64,000 nucleotides of DNA. Source: Chelatococcus sp. HY11. Lineage in GTDB: Bacteria > Pseudomonadota > Alphaproteobacteria > Rhizobiales > Beijerinckiaceae. The stretch is taken from the NCBI RefSeq assembly GCF_018398335.1, contig NZ_JAHBRX010000002.1, forward strand, positions 1,856,237 to 1,920,236, read 5' to 3'. Shown piece by piece: positions 44,252-53,539 of the stretch. Both the position numbers and the translations under genes were made by a program. Every line of letters begins with the position of its first letter. Position 1 is the first letter of the stretch. The notes beneath the pieces were generated by a model that did not search any database, had not been told where the DNA came from, and saw only the letters and a list, made by a program, of their open reading frames with translations.

Positions 44252-45052
44252 ATGATGAACAAGCACTCCATCTTCCACCCCTCCAACAGGACGAAGCTCC
44301 TCCCCTATGTCACGACGCCCGTGCTGATCGTCCTGATCATCCTGATCTGGCACAGCTACGTCGCGATGTCAGGGATCTCGCCGTTCATCCTGCCGAGCCC
44401 CGGTTCGGTATGGACCGCCTGGGTGGCCATGCTCTACGACCCGCGCGCCTGGAACCACACCCTGATGACCGTCTATGCCACGCTCACTGGCTTCGCCTGG
44501 GCGCTTGTCATCGGCGTGGGCCTCGGCGTCCTGATCGGCCGTTTTCGCTGGCTGGAGCAGACGCTGAACCCGTTCATCGTGGCTACCCAGGTGGTGCCTA
44601 AGGTTGCCTTCGTGCCTCTGTTCGTCGTGTGGTTCGGCTTTGGCCTGACGTCAAAGGTCATCGTTGCGGCGGTCTTGGCCTTCTTCCCCATCCTCACCAA
44701 TACGGTGCTTGGGGTGAAATCGGTCGACGCCGGGCACCGCGACGTCGCCACCAGCCTCAATGCCACCAGCTGGCAGCGTTTCCGCCGGCTCGAGCTGCCT
44801 TCGTCGCTTCCCTATATCCTGACGGGCATGGAGGTCGGCATCGTGCTCGCGATCATCGGCGCCATCGTCGGCGAGTATCTTGGTGGCACACAGGGCCTCG
44901 GCTATATGATGATAGCCCGCATGAATGCCTTCGCGACAAACGAGCTCTTCGCGGTCATCATCCATATGACCCTGCTCGGTTTCATCTTCTACTTCGCGAT
45001 CGGCGCCCTTCGCCGCGTCCTCATTCCGTGGCACCAATCCACCCAGCACTGA
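44252..45052 (+). CDS. ABC importer permease (NitT/TauT type)
   Basis: A 266-residue permease with about six membrane segments and an EAA-type docking loop (NATSWQRFRRLELPSSLP, about 170-187). AGGAGCG precedes the two ATGs at 44252 and 44255. It works with the ATPase just upstream to import an anionic organic compound or a related nitrogen/sulfur source; the substrate is unknown. Confidence 0.87.
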   Translation: MMNKHSIFHPSNRTKLLPYVTTPVLIVLIILIWHSYVAMSGISPFILPSPGSVWTAWVAMLYDPRAWNHTLMTVYATLTGFAWALVIGVGLGVLIGRFRWLEQTLNPFIVATQVVPKVAFVPLFVVWFGFGLTSKVIVAAVLAFFPILTNTVLGVKSVDAGHRDVATSLNATSWQRFRRLELPSSLPYILTGMEVGIVLAIIGAIVGEYLGGTQGLGYMMIARMNAFATNELFAVIIHMTLLGFIFYFAIGALRRVLIPWHQSTQH

Positions 45053-45058
45053 CGCCGG

Positions 45059-45077
45059 GCGCCGGCCAGACCGGCGC
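45059..45077 (+). terminator. Possible hairpin terminator after the permease gene
   Basis: GCGCCGG (45059-45065) pairs with CCGGCGC (45071-45077), loop CCAGA, starting six bases after the permease stop. There is no T-run, so it is only a candidate for ending the ATPase-permease transcript before the GntR gene. Confidence 0.4.
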
Positions 45078-45186
45078 TCCACGCAAGACACGGCCCAAGA
45101 CACAGCCATTGACGTAGCGCCCGCTTGCATGACAATGCGCGCGGATTTGCAATGAGGTGGCGCTGTCTGCCGCCCAGGGACGGATG

Positions 45187-45975
45187 ATGGTGGATACAAC
45201 GAGCGAGACCACGAAAGGACGCCGCGCCGGCCAACCCCGTATCCAGCCCCTCTATCACCAGATCTACATTCATCTCCGGCAGCTGCTGACGGAGACCGAA
45301 CTCGACACCACCGAGGCGCTTCCCTCGGAACCCGCGCTCGCCGTGCGCTACGGCGTCAGCCGCGTCACCATCCGCAAGACCCTCGATCAGCTGGAAAGCG
45401 AGGGGCTGATCATCAGGGTTCACGGGAAGGGCACGTATCCCGCGCGTGCCACCGGGCCGCAGGACAAGGCAAACATATCGAGCGGACTGGACAATCTTCT
45501 GTCCTTCGAGTCCCGCACCAGCGCGGTCAATCTCGGCTGGGAGATGGTGACGGTGGATGACATGATCGCGCAGCAGCTGGATAGCCCGCGCTGCCTGCGC
45601 ATCACGCGCCTGCGCAGCCGCGAGGGCGCCCCGATGTCATATACGACGCTGCATGTGCCGGAGCGTTACGCCCACCTGCTCGAGCAGGAGGAGACGGCTG
45701 ACGAGCCGATCGTGCGCGCGCTCGACCGCAAAGGCGTCTCCGCGCAGCGCGCCGAGCAGGTCATCAGCGCCATCGCCGCGCCGGCCGCTATGGCGCGACA
45801 TCTCAACGTGAAGGCGGGGGCGCCGCTCATCGTCATGCGGCGCCTGCTGTTCGACCAGAACCACATACCGGTGCTTTACCAGGAAAGCCGCTACCCGCCT
45901 GACCGCTTTGAGTACCGGATGACTCTCAACCGGCTGAGCGTCGGGCCCGTCGCGCAATGGGGGCCGACCGCCTGA
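45187..45975 (+). CDS. GntR family regulator with UTRA domain
   Basis: A 262-residue regulator. The N-terminal winged helix (PLYHQIYIHLRQLL, then EPALAVRYGVSRVTIRKTLDQL, about 20-65) is GntR; the C-terminal part has the UTRA-type pattern of HutC/FarR proteins, with RVHGKGTYP between them. It probably binds a metabolite of the surrounding cluster and controls it through the GTTGTATTA sites at 43321 and 49468. I prefer the ATG at 45187 (AGGGA six bases upstream) over 45184 or a GTG at 45157. Confidence 0.87.
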   Translation: MVDTTSETTKGRRAGQPRIQPLYHQIYIHLRQLLTETELDTTEALPSEPALAVRYGVSRVTIRKTLDQLESEGLIIRVHGKGTYPARATGPQDKANISSGLDNLLSFESRTSAVNLGWEMVTVDDMIAQQLDSPRCLRITRLRSREGAPMSYTTLHVPERYAHLLEQEETADEPIVRALDRKGVSAQRAEQVISAIAAPAAMARHLNVKAGAPLIVMRRLLFDQNHIPVLYQESRYPPDRFEYRMTLNRLSVGPVAQWGPTA

Positions 45976-46046
45976 CGGCGACGGCCCCAAGTTTTGGGCA
46001 ATATTCCAGGTCTTGCGCTATAGTTATAGCCTTGGACCATATGCAA

Positions 46047-46077
46047 AGTCCCGGGCCATGTTTCCAAGCTCGGGACT
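46047..46077. terminator. Bidirectional terminator hairpin between convergent genes
   Basis: AGTCCCGGGC (46047-46056) and GCTCGGGACT (46068-46077) form a 10-bp stem with one wobble and an 11-base loop, between the convergent GntR and binding-protein genes. It can serve both strands. Confidence 0.55.
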
Positions 46078-46092
46078 ATGCTTGCCGTCGCG

Positions 46093-47103
46093 TCAGCCCT
46101 TGAGCGCCTGATCGATGTAGGTGTTGGTATAGAAGACCTCGGGATTGGTCTCCTTGGACATATCGGACGCACGTAAGGTCGCGAGCCCCTCGGCCCATAG
46201 CTTTGGCACGTTGCGCATCAGATTGTCGCGCCCTTGGGACAGCCAGAGTTCATCGGCGGATGTTTTCACGATCGCCGCGAGTTCCTGCTTGTTGTCGAGA
46301 CGCGCGATCTCGAAGATCTTGGCGGCGCGATCGAAGATCGGCCCGGTCGGCTGCGTGATGAGCTCGTCCACCGAGCCCTTCAGGGCGCGCAGGATACGGA
46401 CGAACTGATCGGGGTTCTTGTCCAGCGCTTCACGTGTGGCGGTATAGCCCTGTCCCGGCATTGGCGCATAGCGATCCGTCGACCAGACTTCGATCGGCGA
46501 ACCCATCTCGCGCAGGGCCACCACCACATTGATCGAGCAGATGAAGCAGTCGATGCGCCCGGCCTTGACGAACTGAAGCGCCGCCGGCGTATCACCCGAC
46601 ACCTCGCGCTTTACCTCGGACGGTGCAATACCAACCTTGTGAAGCATAAGATCCAGGAAGATCTCTGTCGATCCGCCGACGGATACAAGACCTACCGTTT
46701 TGCCCTTCAGGTCTTCCGCGCTCCTGATCGGCTTATCCTTGGGCGACACCACATGGAATGTGGAGGATTGATAAAGCGTGGAGATGCAGACCAGGTTCGC
46801 GGGTGAGGCGGCCATGGCCCGCATCTGTTCAATTGAGGAAATGCGGATGAGGGCCGTCTTGCCGGCGATGAGCTGCTGCAGGGCCTGCGATCCGCCACGA
46901 CCGGCCTGAAGATCGACGTCCAGCCCTTCCTTCTTGAAATAGCCGCCGGCCACCGCGTTCATCATCTCGATGAAATTCGGGCCGAAAGCAAAGGGCGTGA
47001 GTAGCGTGATATTGTCTTGGCCTTGCGCGCGGAGAACGGCAGGGGCACTGATCATGCCGGCCGCAAGCGCTGCACCCTTGAGAACTATACGTCGTGTCGG
47101 CAT
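46093..47103 (-). CDS. ABC solute-binding protein, NMT1/TauA family (Tat signal)
   Basis: A 336-residue periplasmic binding protein. The start MPTRRIVLKGAALAAG has a twin-arginine motif (residues 4-5) and an alanine-rich core, cleaved near AVLRAQG. The interior follows NitT/TauT binding proteins (GYFKKEGLDVDLQ). Alone on this strand with enzyme genes, it should serve the ATPase and permease at 43371-45052. It is the last gene of a minus-strand unit that starts with the SDR at 49415. Substrate unknown. Confidence 0.8.
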   Translation of the reverse strand: MPTRRIVLKGAALAAGMISAPAVLRAQGQDNITLLTPFAFGPNFIEMMNAVAGGYFKKEGLDVDLQAGRGGSQALQQLIAGKTALIRISSIEQMRAMAASPANLVCISTLYQSSTFHVVSPKDKPIRSAEDLKGKTVGLVSVGGSTEIFLDLMLHKVGIAPSEVKREVSGDTPAALQFVKAGRIDCFICSINVVVALREMGSPIEVWSTDRYAPMPGQGYTATREALDKNPDQFVRILRALKGSVDELITQPTGPIFDRAAKIFEIARLDNKQELAAIVKTSADELWLSQGRDNLMRNVPKLWAEGLATLRASDMSKETNPEVFYTNTYIDQALKG

Positions 47104-47134
47104 AGCAATCCTCGCTCTGGTGTTATTGTCAGCT

Positions 47135-48646
47135 TCAGGCTTTCATCCCGATCTTCTTCACGGTGATCGGCGCGGTGGGAACGGTGACCGTCTTGATCTC
47201 GGTGTAGAACTGTTCGCTGGCCTGGCCGCCCTCGCGGCCTACCCCGGAATCCTTGTAGCCGCCGAAGGGCGCGCGCAGTTCACGTGTCATTGTCGTGTTG
47301 ACCCAAACGACGCCGGACTTCAGGTCGCGCGTGGCGGCCTCCACGGTCGGCAGGTGGTCCGACCAGAGATAGGACACGAGCCCGAAGGTCGTGTCATTGG
47401 CCATTTGCATGGCCTCGCCGTAACTGTCGAAGGTCAGGAAGGCGGCGAAGGGGCCGAAGATCTCATCCTGACAGACGCGCGCACTGTTCGATGGCGCCAG
47501 TACCGCCGTCGGCTCGACGAAATAACCGCCGGCGAGATCTCCCTCCATCGCCGGCGCGACACCGCCTGTCAGCACCTCCGCGCCCTCGCCACGGGCGATG
47601 TCGGCAAAGGACAGCACGCGGTCGCGATGAGCCGCTGATGCCAGCGGACCTAGCTCTGTCGCATCGAACATGGGATCGCCGATGCGGATCTTGCGCGCGC
47701 GCTCAACGAAGCGGGCAATGAAGTCATCCGCGATCGAGCGCTCCAGCAGAATACGTGATCCCGCAAGGCATTGCTGGCCGTTGTTCGAGTAAATACTGAC
47801 CAGCGCGGCGTCGAGCGCCCGGTCGATATCGGCCGAAGCGAAGACGATATTGGCGCTCTTGCCGCCGAGTTCCAGCGTGCAGGGCTTTAGGCGCTGGGCG
47901 GCCAGCGCCATGATGTGCCGGCCGGTCTCGGTGCCGCCGGTGAAGCTGACGCGGTCAACGCCGGAGTGCTTCACCAGGGCCTCGCCGGTCACGGGTCCCC
48001 GGCCATTGACGATATTGACCACGCCCGGAGGGAGGCCTGCCTCATGCAGGAGTTCGACGAAGCGGCGCAGCGCCAGTGGCGTTTGCTCGGACGGCTTCAG
48101 AACGCAGGTGTTGCCGAAAGCGATGGCCGCGGCGACCTTCATGGAAGCAAGGGCAGTCGGCGCGTTCCAGGGCGCGATGAGCGCCGCGACGCCGACGGGT
48201 TCGCGCACGACGAGGGAGCGGTAGCCGACGCTCTGGTCGTAGACGTCACCCTTCGTCTGGCCAATGTATTCGGCAAAGAACCGGAAATTGTAGGCGGCGC
48301 GCTTGATCTGGCGTTCACGCAACTCCCGCATCGAAACGCCGAGATTGAGACATTCGAGCCGCGCCAGCTCCTCGGCGTGGTCGAGGATCGTCGTGTTGAT
48401 CGCGAGCAGTATCTCCTGGCGCTTATCCACCGAAAGCCGCGCCCAGGCCCCGTCGTCGAAAACGCGGCGGGCCGCCCGGACGGCGAGATCAACCTCGGTG
48501 ACATCGGCCTCGACGAGTTCGGCGATCTGCATGCCGGTGGCGGGGTAGTAGACCGGTATCCGGTGGCCCGAGGCCGGAAGGATCCGGCCGTCTATGAGGC
48601 TCGTGACCTCGGTCGTAGGAAGCGTGATCGGCGCGATCGCGTTCAT
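47135..48646 (-). CDS. Aldehyde dehydrogenase (ALDH superfamily)
   Basis: A 503-residue NAD(P)-dependent aldehyde dehydrogenase. The catalytic cysteine is Cys293 in GQQCLAGS, and the general base lies in LELGGKSANI (about residue 259); FTGGTETGR is the cofactor loop. It oxidises an aldehyde to an acid in the cytoplasm. It lies four bases from the SDR gene and 31 bases before the binding-protein gene, all on the minus strand, so one mRNA is likely. 2-Hydroxymuconic semialdehyde dehydrogenase-like sequences are among the closest in style, but the substrate is not settled. Confidence 0.86.
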   Translation of the reverse strand: MNAIAPITLPTTEVTSLIDGRILPASGHRIPVYYPATGMQIAELVEADVTEVDLAVRAARRVFDDGAWARLSVDKRQEILLAINTTILDHAEELARLECLNLGVSMRELRERQIKRAAYNFRFFAEYIGQTKGDVYDQSVGYRSLVVREPVGVAALIAPWNAPTALASMKVAAAIAFGNTCVLKPSEQTPLALRRFVELLHEAGLPPGVVNIVNGRGPVTGEALVKHSGVDRVSFTGGTETGRHIMALAAQRLKPCTLELGGKSANIVFASADIDRALDAALVSIYSNNGQQCLAGSRILLERSIADDFIARFVERARKIRIGDPMFDATELGPLASAAHRDRVLSFADIARGEGAEVLTGGVAPAMEGDLAGGYFVEPTAVLAPSNSARVCQDEIFGPFAAFLTFDSYGEAMQMANDTTFGLVSYLWSDHLPTVEAATRDLKSGVVWVNTTMTRELRAPFGGYKDSGVGREGGQASEQFYTEIKTVTVPTAPITVKKIGMKA

Positions 48647-48650
48647 TGCA

Positions 48651-49415
48651 TCAAACCATCAGCAGGCCGCCGTTCACATGCAGGGTCTGACCCGTCACAT
48701 AGGCGGAGGCGTTGGAGAGGAGAAAAAGGATCGGTCCGACGACGTCCTCGACTGTCGCGAGCCGCGCGAGGGGCACGGTACGCAGATAGGCATCGATGTC
48801 GAGCCGCGCGGGCTTGCCATCCTCATCGCCGCCTCGTCCCGTGCCACCGCGCAGGAAGGCGGTATCCACCGCCGAGGGCGCAATCGCATTGGCGCGAATA
48901 TGCGGCGCTCCTTCCTGCGCGAGAAGTCGCGTCAGTGCGAGCACGCCAGCCTTCGACACCGAGTAAGGCCCGTAGCCGGGCGTCGGCTTCAGGGCAAGGC
49001 CCGACGAGGTGTTGACGATGGCCGGCGTAATGCCGAGCCGCAGCAACGGCATCGCGGCCCGCGCGATATGGAACGCGGACAACAGATTGCCGTCGATGAC
49101 CTCCTCCCAAAGTTCGTCGGGAATGTCCACGATCGGCAGCCGCTCCCGCGTGAAGCCTACGAGATTGACGAGCCCGTCAAGGGCGCCGCAATGCACACCG
49201 ATCGCCGCGAAGGCTTCCTTCACGGAGGTGGAATCACTGGCGTCGAAGGCAAAGGCGGGCACGCCGGAGGGCACACCCTGCCGCTCGATCGAAGCCGCGA
49301 GATCGAGGACGACGGGATTGGCCCGACGATCGACGAGAGCCTGGACAAGCGCGCGGCCAATGCCACCACACCCGCCGGCTACGACGATCCGTCGCCCTGC
49401 CCAAGCCCCGTCCAT
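48651..49415 (-). CDS. Short-chain dehydrogenase/reductase
   Basis: A 254-residue SDR. The cofactor motif is AGGCGGIG (a variant of TGxxxGIG, about 12-19), and the active-site YSVSKAG follows NTSSGLAL, giving Ser, Tyr and Lys of the SDR triad. The ATG at 49415 follows GAGG; a GTG at 49439 would add eight residues. It is the first gene of the minus-strand unit (SDR, aldehyde dehydrogenase, binding protein) and is divergent from the monooxygenase across a promoter with the GntR-type palindrome. Substrate unknown. Confidence 0.85.
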   Translation of the reverse strand: MDGAWAGRRIVVAGGCGGIGRALVQALVDRRANPVVLDLAASIERQGVPSGVPAFAFDASDSTSVKEAFAAIGVHCGALDGLVNLVGFTRERLPIVDIPDELWEEVIDGNLLSAFHIARAAMPLLRLGITPAIVNTSSGLALKPTPGYGPYSVSKAGVLALTRLLAQEGAPHIRANAIAPSAVDTAFLRGGTGRGGDEDGKPARLDIDAYLRTVPLARLATVEDVVGPILFLLSNASAYVTGQTLHVNGGLLMV

Positions 49416-49467
49416 TCCATCGCGCCTCGCTGCGATCACGCAACTCGTGCTTGATCGCCGTCAATAA

Positions 49468-49489
49468 GTTGTTTTATTGATAATACAAC
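49468..49489. promoter_or_regulatory. Candidate GntR operator 2 (22-bp near-palindrome)
   Basis: GTTGTTTTAT-TG-ATAATACAAC is a 10+10 palindrome with one mismatch; its right arm read backwards is GTTGTATTAT, the same half-site as at 43321. It lies between the divergent SDR and monooxygenase genes, about 55 bases from each start. It is a strong candidate for a shared operator of this catabolic cluster. Confidence 0.55.
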
Positions 49490-49519
49490 ACGGAAGCGCG
49501 TCAAGCCTGAACAACCGAG

Positions 49520-50773
49520 ATGAACGCGAAGATGGATAGAAACACGCGGTATGACTGCGATGTGGCGGTCGTCGGCGGGGGGCCTGTCGGCCTCTGCCTT
49601 GCCTTGCTGCTTGCCCGCAAAGGCATCGAAGTGGCCGTGTTCGAAAAGGAGCCGGACGTTTCCCTCGACCTCCGGGCGTCCACCTTCCATCCGCCGACCC
49701 TCGACATGCTGGAAACGCTTGGCCTCGCCGAGACACTGGTCGCGCAGGGGCTGATCTGCCCGCATTGGCAGATCAGGCTGCATCCGGACGGCGAGCGGGC
49801 GATTTTCGACCTCTCGGTGCTGGAGAGAGACACGGGCCATCCCTATCGCCTGCAATGCGAGCAGTGGAAGCTCTCGCTCGCTCTCATGGAGGCGCTGAGG
49901 GAGGAGCCAAGGGCGCGTATCGTCTTCAACCGCGAGGTCACGGGCTTCACCCAGGATGACGACAGCGTGACCTTGTCGCTGCGCGATCCGGACGAGGCAG
50001 AGGATCCGGCTGGCGCCGCTGGAGCGTCGGAAACCGTCCGGGCGCGGCTCGTCGCCGGAACGGACGGCGCGCGCAGCACCATCCGCAAGGAGCTTGGCCT
50101 GGAGTTCGCGGGCCTCACCTATCCCGAAACGACGTTGCTCGTAACGACCCATTTCCCGTTCGAGGAGCATCTGGAAGGCATCTCCAACGTCTCCTATTGC
50201 TGGAAGGCGGATGGCAATTTCGCGCTTCTGAAAGTGCCCGGCCGCTGGCGCGTCTCGATCTATCCACGCGAGGACCTGCCGATAGAGGAGCAGTTGACCG
50301 AGGAGGCGATCGAGGCCAGCCTGCAAGTCATCGTGCCGCGCAGCGAGCGCTACGAGGTGATCGAGAAGCGGCCCTACCGCGTCCACCAGCGCATCGTTCC
50401 ATCCTACGTCCACGGACGGGTCGTGCTGGCGGGCGACGCGGCCCATCTCAATTCACCCTCCGGCGGTATGGGGCTGAACGGCGGAATCCACGATGCCTTC
50501 GAGCTGGCGACGGCGTTCAAGGTCATCCTGCGGGATGGCGCACCACTCACGCGCCTCGACCTCTATGACCGCCGCCGCAGGCCGATCGCCCGTGACCAGA
50601 TTCTCGCCCAGGCCGACGTCAACCGCGCGCGGATGCGGGAAAAGAACCCGGAGAAGCGCCGCGAGATCCTTGCCAATCTGCAATCGATCACGCGGGATCC
50701 GGAGCGCCTCTATGCCCATGTCCTGAAGAGCTCGATGATCGACGGCCTGCGCCTGGCAGCCGCTATCCGGTAA
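49520..50773 (+). CDS. FAD-dependent aromatic monooxygenase (PheA/TfdB/UbiH family)
   Basis: A 417-residue flavoprotein hydroxylase. GGGPVGLCLALLLARKG (about 16-32) binds the ADP part of FAD, VAGTDGARSTIRKELGL (about 176-192) is the DG motif, and VVLAGDAAHLNSPSGGMGLNGG (about 303-324) the GD motif. Such enzymes hydroxylate phenols, pyridines or ring acids with NAD(P)H and oxygen. It starts a plus-strand pair with the amidohydrolase after 14 bases. With maleate-isomerase-like and amidohydrolase genes in the cluster, hydroxylation of a nitrogen heteroaromatic ring is a plausible role. Confidence 0.83.
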   Translation: MNAKMDRNTRYDCDVAVVGGGPVGLCLALLLARKGIEVAVFEKEPDVSLDLRASTFHPPTLDMLETLGLAETLVAQGLICPHWQIRLHPDGERAIFDLSVLERDTGHPYRLQCEQWKLSLALMEALREEPRARIVFNREVTGFTQDDDSVTLSLRDPDEAEDPAGAAGASETVRARLVAGTDGARSTIRKELGLEFAGLTYPETTLLVTTHFPFEEHLEGISNVSYCWKADGNFALLKVPGRWRVSIYPREDLPIEEQLTEEAIEASLQVIVPRSERYEVIEKRPYRVHQRIVPSYVHGRVVLAGDAAHLNSPSGGMGLNGGIHDAFELATAFKVILRDGAPLTRLDLYDRRRRPIARDQILAQADVNRARMREKNPEKRREILANLQSITRDPERLYAHVLKSSMIDGLRLAAAIR

Positions 50774-50787
50774 AGTCGGAGAGAGTG

Positions 50788-51474
50788 ATGCATAGCGTCA
50801 GCATTCCGCAGTCGATCGTCGAGCGCGTGGTGGCTCGCCGTGGCGCAGCGCATCCCTATGCGAACCTAGACCCTCGCCGCACGGCCCTCGTCGTCATCGA
50901 CATGCAGAACGGCTTCATGATGCCGGACGTCGCGCACGCGCTCTGCGCGAACGCGCCCGCCATCGTGCCGAATATCAACCGGCTGGCGGCGGCGCTGCGC
51001 GAGGCCGGCGGCCAAGTGTTCTGGATCAAGAACACCCATGACGAGGCCTGCTTTACCGAATGGTCCGTGATGTACGACCTTCTCCTGCCCGCCATGCGCG
51101 CCAAGCGCGTCGCGGCGATGACGGAGGGCTCAGTGGCGCATGAGCTGTGGGCCGGGCTCGATGTGCGGTCGGAGGATGCGATCGTCCGGAAAACGCGCTA
51201 CTCGGCTTTCATCCAGGGCTCGTCGGATCTGGGCGAACGGCTGCGCGCGCAAGGGCTCGATACCGTGCTCATCACCGGCACCGTCACCAACACCTGCTGC
51301 GAGAGTTCGGCCCGTGATGCCATGATGCTCAATTTCAAGACCATCATGGTCACGGATGGCAATGCCGCCCATACCGATGAGGAGCACAACGCCGCCCTCA
51401 TCGGCTTCTACCTCAATTTCGGCGACGTCATGTCGACCGACGAACTTGTGGCGACGATGGCAGCGCGTCCATAG
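50788..51474 (+). CDS. Isochorismatase-fold cysteine hydrolase (amidohydrolase)
   Basis: A 228-residue hydrolase. The Asp-Lys-Cys triad is Asp38 (VVIDMQNGF), Lys135 (VRKTRYSAF) and Cys170 (TNTCCESSARDA). Members split amides such as nicotinamide, carbamoylsarcosine or maleamate. Next to a maleate-isomerase-like enzyme in the same cluster, a maleamate amidohydrolase role (maleamate to maleate) is attractive, but other amides or imides are possible. The ATG at 50788 follows CGGAGAG; it shares an operon with the monooxygenase. Confidence 0.8.
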   Translation: MHSVSIPQSIVERVVARRGAAHPYANLDPRRTALVVIDMQNGFMMPDVAHALCANAPAIVPNINRLAAALREAGGQVFWIKNTHDEACFTEWSVMYDLLLPAMRAKRVAAMTEGSVAHELWAGLDVRSEDAIVRKTRYSAFIQGSSDLGERLRAQGLDTVLITGTVTNTCCESSARDAMMLNFKTIMVTDGNAAHTDEEHNAALIGFYLNFGDVMSTDELVATMAARP

Positions 51475-51777
51475 GGATCGGCCGGCTCTGATCTCTCTCC
51501 TCAGGGGCAGGGCAGTCGCATATGACCTTGGAAAACCCGCCGGCGACGGAATCGGGCGGTGAACGAAGTGGAATCGGAGCGCAAAAATTTTGTCGTTTTC
51601 CGTCAGTCCTCCGAATTTCCGACCATATGCGATTGCCCTGCGCATAACCCGGAGGGCCACGGACCTCGGCTGTTGCAGATTTCCCGTTGGACAAGCTGAA
51701 GTCGGCAACACCGGTTTCAGAGACGGGCCCGGTCATGACAACGGCGCTGTAGCGATCAAAAGCGACGGCATGACGCC
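51475..51777. other. Convergent intergenic region (303 bp)
   Basis: The gap lies between the convergent isochorismatase-type and dihydroxy-acid dehydratase genes. It holds a third copy of the TGATC(C/T)CTC hairpin-like repeat (about 51488-51512). I see no credible gene and no classical terminator; a short frame at 51590-51781 lacks family features. Confidence 0.5.
51488..51512. repeat. Intergenic hairpin repeat, copy 3
   Basis: TCTGATCTCTCTCCTCAGGG with a GGGCAGGG follow-on resembles the repeats at 31659 and 41111 (shared TGATC, CTC, TCAGGGG). The stem is imperfect. Confidence 0.35.
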
Positions 51778-53520
51778 TTAGATATCGGAATAGTCGAAGA
51801 CTTCGGCCTTTGCGCCAGGGTGCGTCACCGCGCCGGTCGCGGCGGAACTCGCGAGCTGCGCGAAGCGCCACAGCGCGCCGCTGCCGTAGCGCGTCGGGCG
51901 CGGCACCCATGTCTTCCTGCGCTCCGCCAATTCCTCGTCCGTTACCTCAACACTGAGGTAGCCATGCTCTCCATCGATGATGATGGTGTCGCCGTCGCGC
52001 AGCAGCGCGATGGGGCCGCCGACGGCGGCTTCGGGTGAGATGTGGCCGACGCTGATGCCACGCGTCGCGCCGGAAAAGCGGCCGTCGGTGATCAGGGCGA
52101 CACGGTTGCCGACGTTCTGGCCGGCGAGCGCCGCCGTGGTCGAGAGCATCTCGCGCATACCCGGCCCGCCGCGCGGTCCCTCGTAACGAATGACCAGAAC
52201 GTCTCCGTCCTTATAGGCTCGGCTTTCGACCGCCGCGAAGCACTCTTCTTCGGAATCAAAGCAGCGCGCGGTCCCCTTGAAGACAGAAGTCTCGAGGCCG
52301 GCCACCTTCACGATGGCGCCCTCCGGTGCGAGATTGCCCTTGAGCACCACAAGGCCGCCGGTCGGCGAATAGGCCTCGCTGACGGGCTTCACGACATCCT
52401 GCCCCGTCGGTACTTCGGTATCGGCCAGGTTCTCCGCCACCGTCTTGCCGGACACCGTCAGACAATCCCCGTGCAGAAGTCCGGCGTCGAGCAGGGCCTT
52501 CATGATCACCGGCACGCCGCCGACATCGTAAAGATCCTTCGCGACATATTTGCCGCCGGGCTTCAGGCTCGTGAGATACGGGGTCGTCGCGAAGATGCGG
52601 CCGATGTCATCAAGGGTGAAGTCGACCCCGGCCTCGTTAGCGATGGCGGGGAGATGCAGAACCGCGTTGGTCGAGCCCCCGGAGGCCGCGACGACCCGCG
52701 CGGCATTTTCCAGCGCCTTGCGGGTCACGATATCGCGCGGGCGGATGCGATGGGATAGAAGATCCATGACTGAGCGGCCGCTCTGGCGCGCCACCCGGTC
52801 GCGGCTTTCATAGACGGCTGGCGGCGAGGCTGAGCCCGGCAAGGCAACGCCCAGGGCCTCGGACACGCAAGCCATGGTGTTGGCCGTATATTGCCCGCCG
52901 CAGGTGCCGGCCGAGGGGCAGGCCACGCATTCCAGCTCATGCAGTTCCTCGTCGGTCATGGTGCCGGCCTGCCGCGCTCCCACAGCCTCGAAGACGTCCT
53001 GCACGGTGACGTCGCGGCCCCGATGGCGGCCCGGCAAAATAGAGCCGCCGTAGAGGAAGAGCGCGGGGATGTTGAGCCGCAGCATGGCCATCATCATTCC
53101 GGGCAAGGACTTGTCACAACTGCCGACACAGACGAGCGCATCATAGGAATGGCCGCGGATGAAGACTTCCACGGAATCGGCGATGACTTCCCGGCTGACG
53201 AGAGAGGACTTCATACCCTCATGACCCATGGCGAGGCTGTCGGTCACCGTGATGGTGCAGAATTCGCGCGGAAGGCCGCCGCATTCGGCAACGCCAGCTT
53301 TCACGGCAGCCGCCTGGCGATCAAGCGCGATATTGCAGGGCGCGGCCTCGTTCCAGCAACTGACGACGCCGACAAAAGGCTTTGCGACCTCGTCGGGGCC
53401 GAGGCCCATCGCGTAATAGAACGAGCGATGCGGTGCCCGCTCGACGCCAAGCGTGACGTGGCGGCTCGGCAGATCCGATTTCTCAGGCAGATGCGGCGCG
53501 GTCGGGGAGGTGGTCGTCAT
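51778..53520 (-). CDS. ilvD: Dihydroxy-acid dehydratase family protein (IlvD/Edd)
   Basis: A 580-residue Fe-S dehydratase. Cluster cysteines are visible in [18 protein letters not shown] and CPSAGTCGG, and the [10 protein letters not shown] and GRFSGATRG segments follow the family. IlvD dehydrates dihydroxyvalerate in branched-chain amino-acid synthesis; close relatives act on sugar acids such as arabonate. It is the last gene of a minus-strand catabolic series with dehydrogenases, so a sugar-acid or hydroxy-acid dehydratase role is possible; IlvD-like length and motifs leave both open. Confidence 0.8.
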   Translation of the reverse strand: MTTTSPTAPHLPEKSDLPSRHVTLGVERAPHRSFYYAMGLGPDEVAKPFVGVVSCWNEAAPCNIALDRQAAAVKAGVAECGGLPREFCTITVTDSLAMGHEGMKSSLVSREVIADSVEVFIRGHSYDALVCVGSCDKSLPGMMMAMLRLNIPALFLYGGSILPGRHRGRDVTVQDVFEAVGARQAGTMTDEELHELECVACPSAGTCGGQYTANTMACVSEALGVALPGSASPPAVYESRDRVARQSGRSVMDLLSHRIRPRDIVTRKALENAARVVAASGGSTNAVLHLPAIANEAGVDFTLDDIGRIFATTPYLTSLKPGGKYVAKDLYDVGGVPVIMKALLDAGLLHGDCLTVSGKTVAENLADTEVPTGQDVVKPVSEAYSPTGGLVVLKGNLAPEGAIVKVAGLETSVFKGTARCFDSEEECFAAVESRAYKDGDVLVIRYEGPRGGPGMREMLSTTAALAGQNVGNRVALITDGRFSGATRGISVGHISPEAAVGGPIALLRDGDTIIIDGEHGYLSVEVTDEELAERRKTWVPRPTRYGSGALWRFAQLASSAATGAVTHPGAKAEVFDYSDI

Positions 53521-53539
53521 GGCGGGTTTCCTCGGGATA

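Noticed and set aside
51590..51781. 63-residue plus-strand frame between the amidohydrolase and dehydratase genes
   Set aside because: No ribosome site, no motif, and its end overlaps the dehydratase gene's tail.
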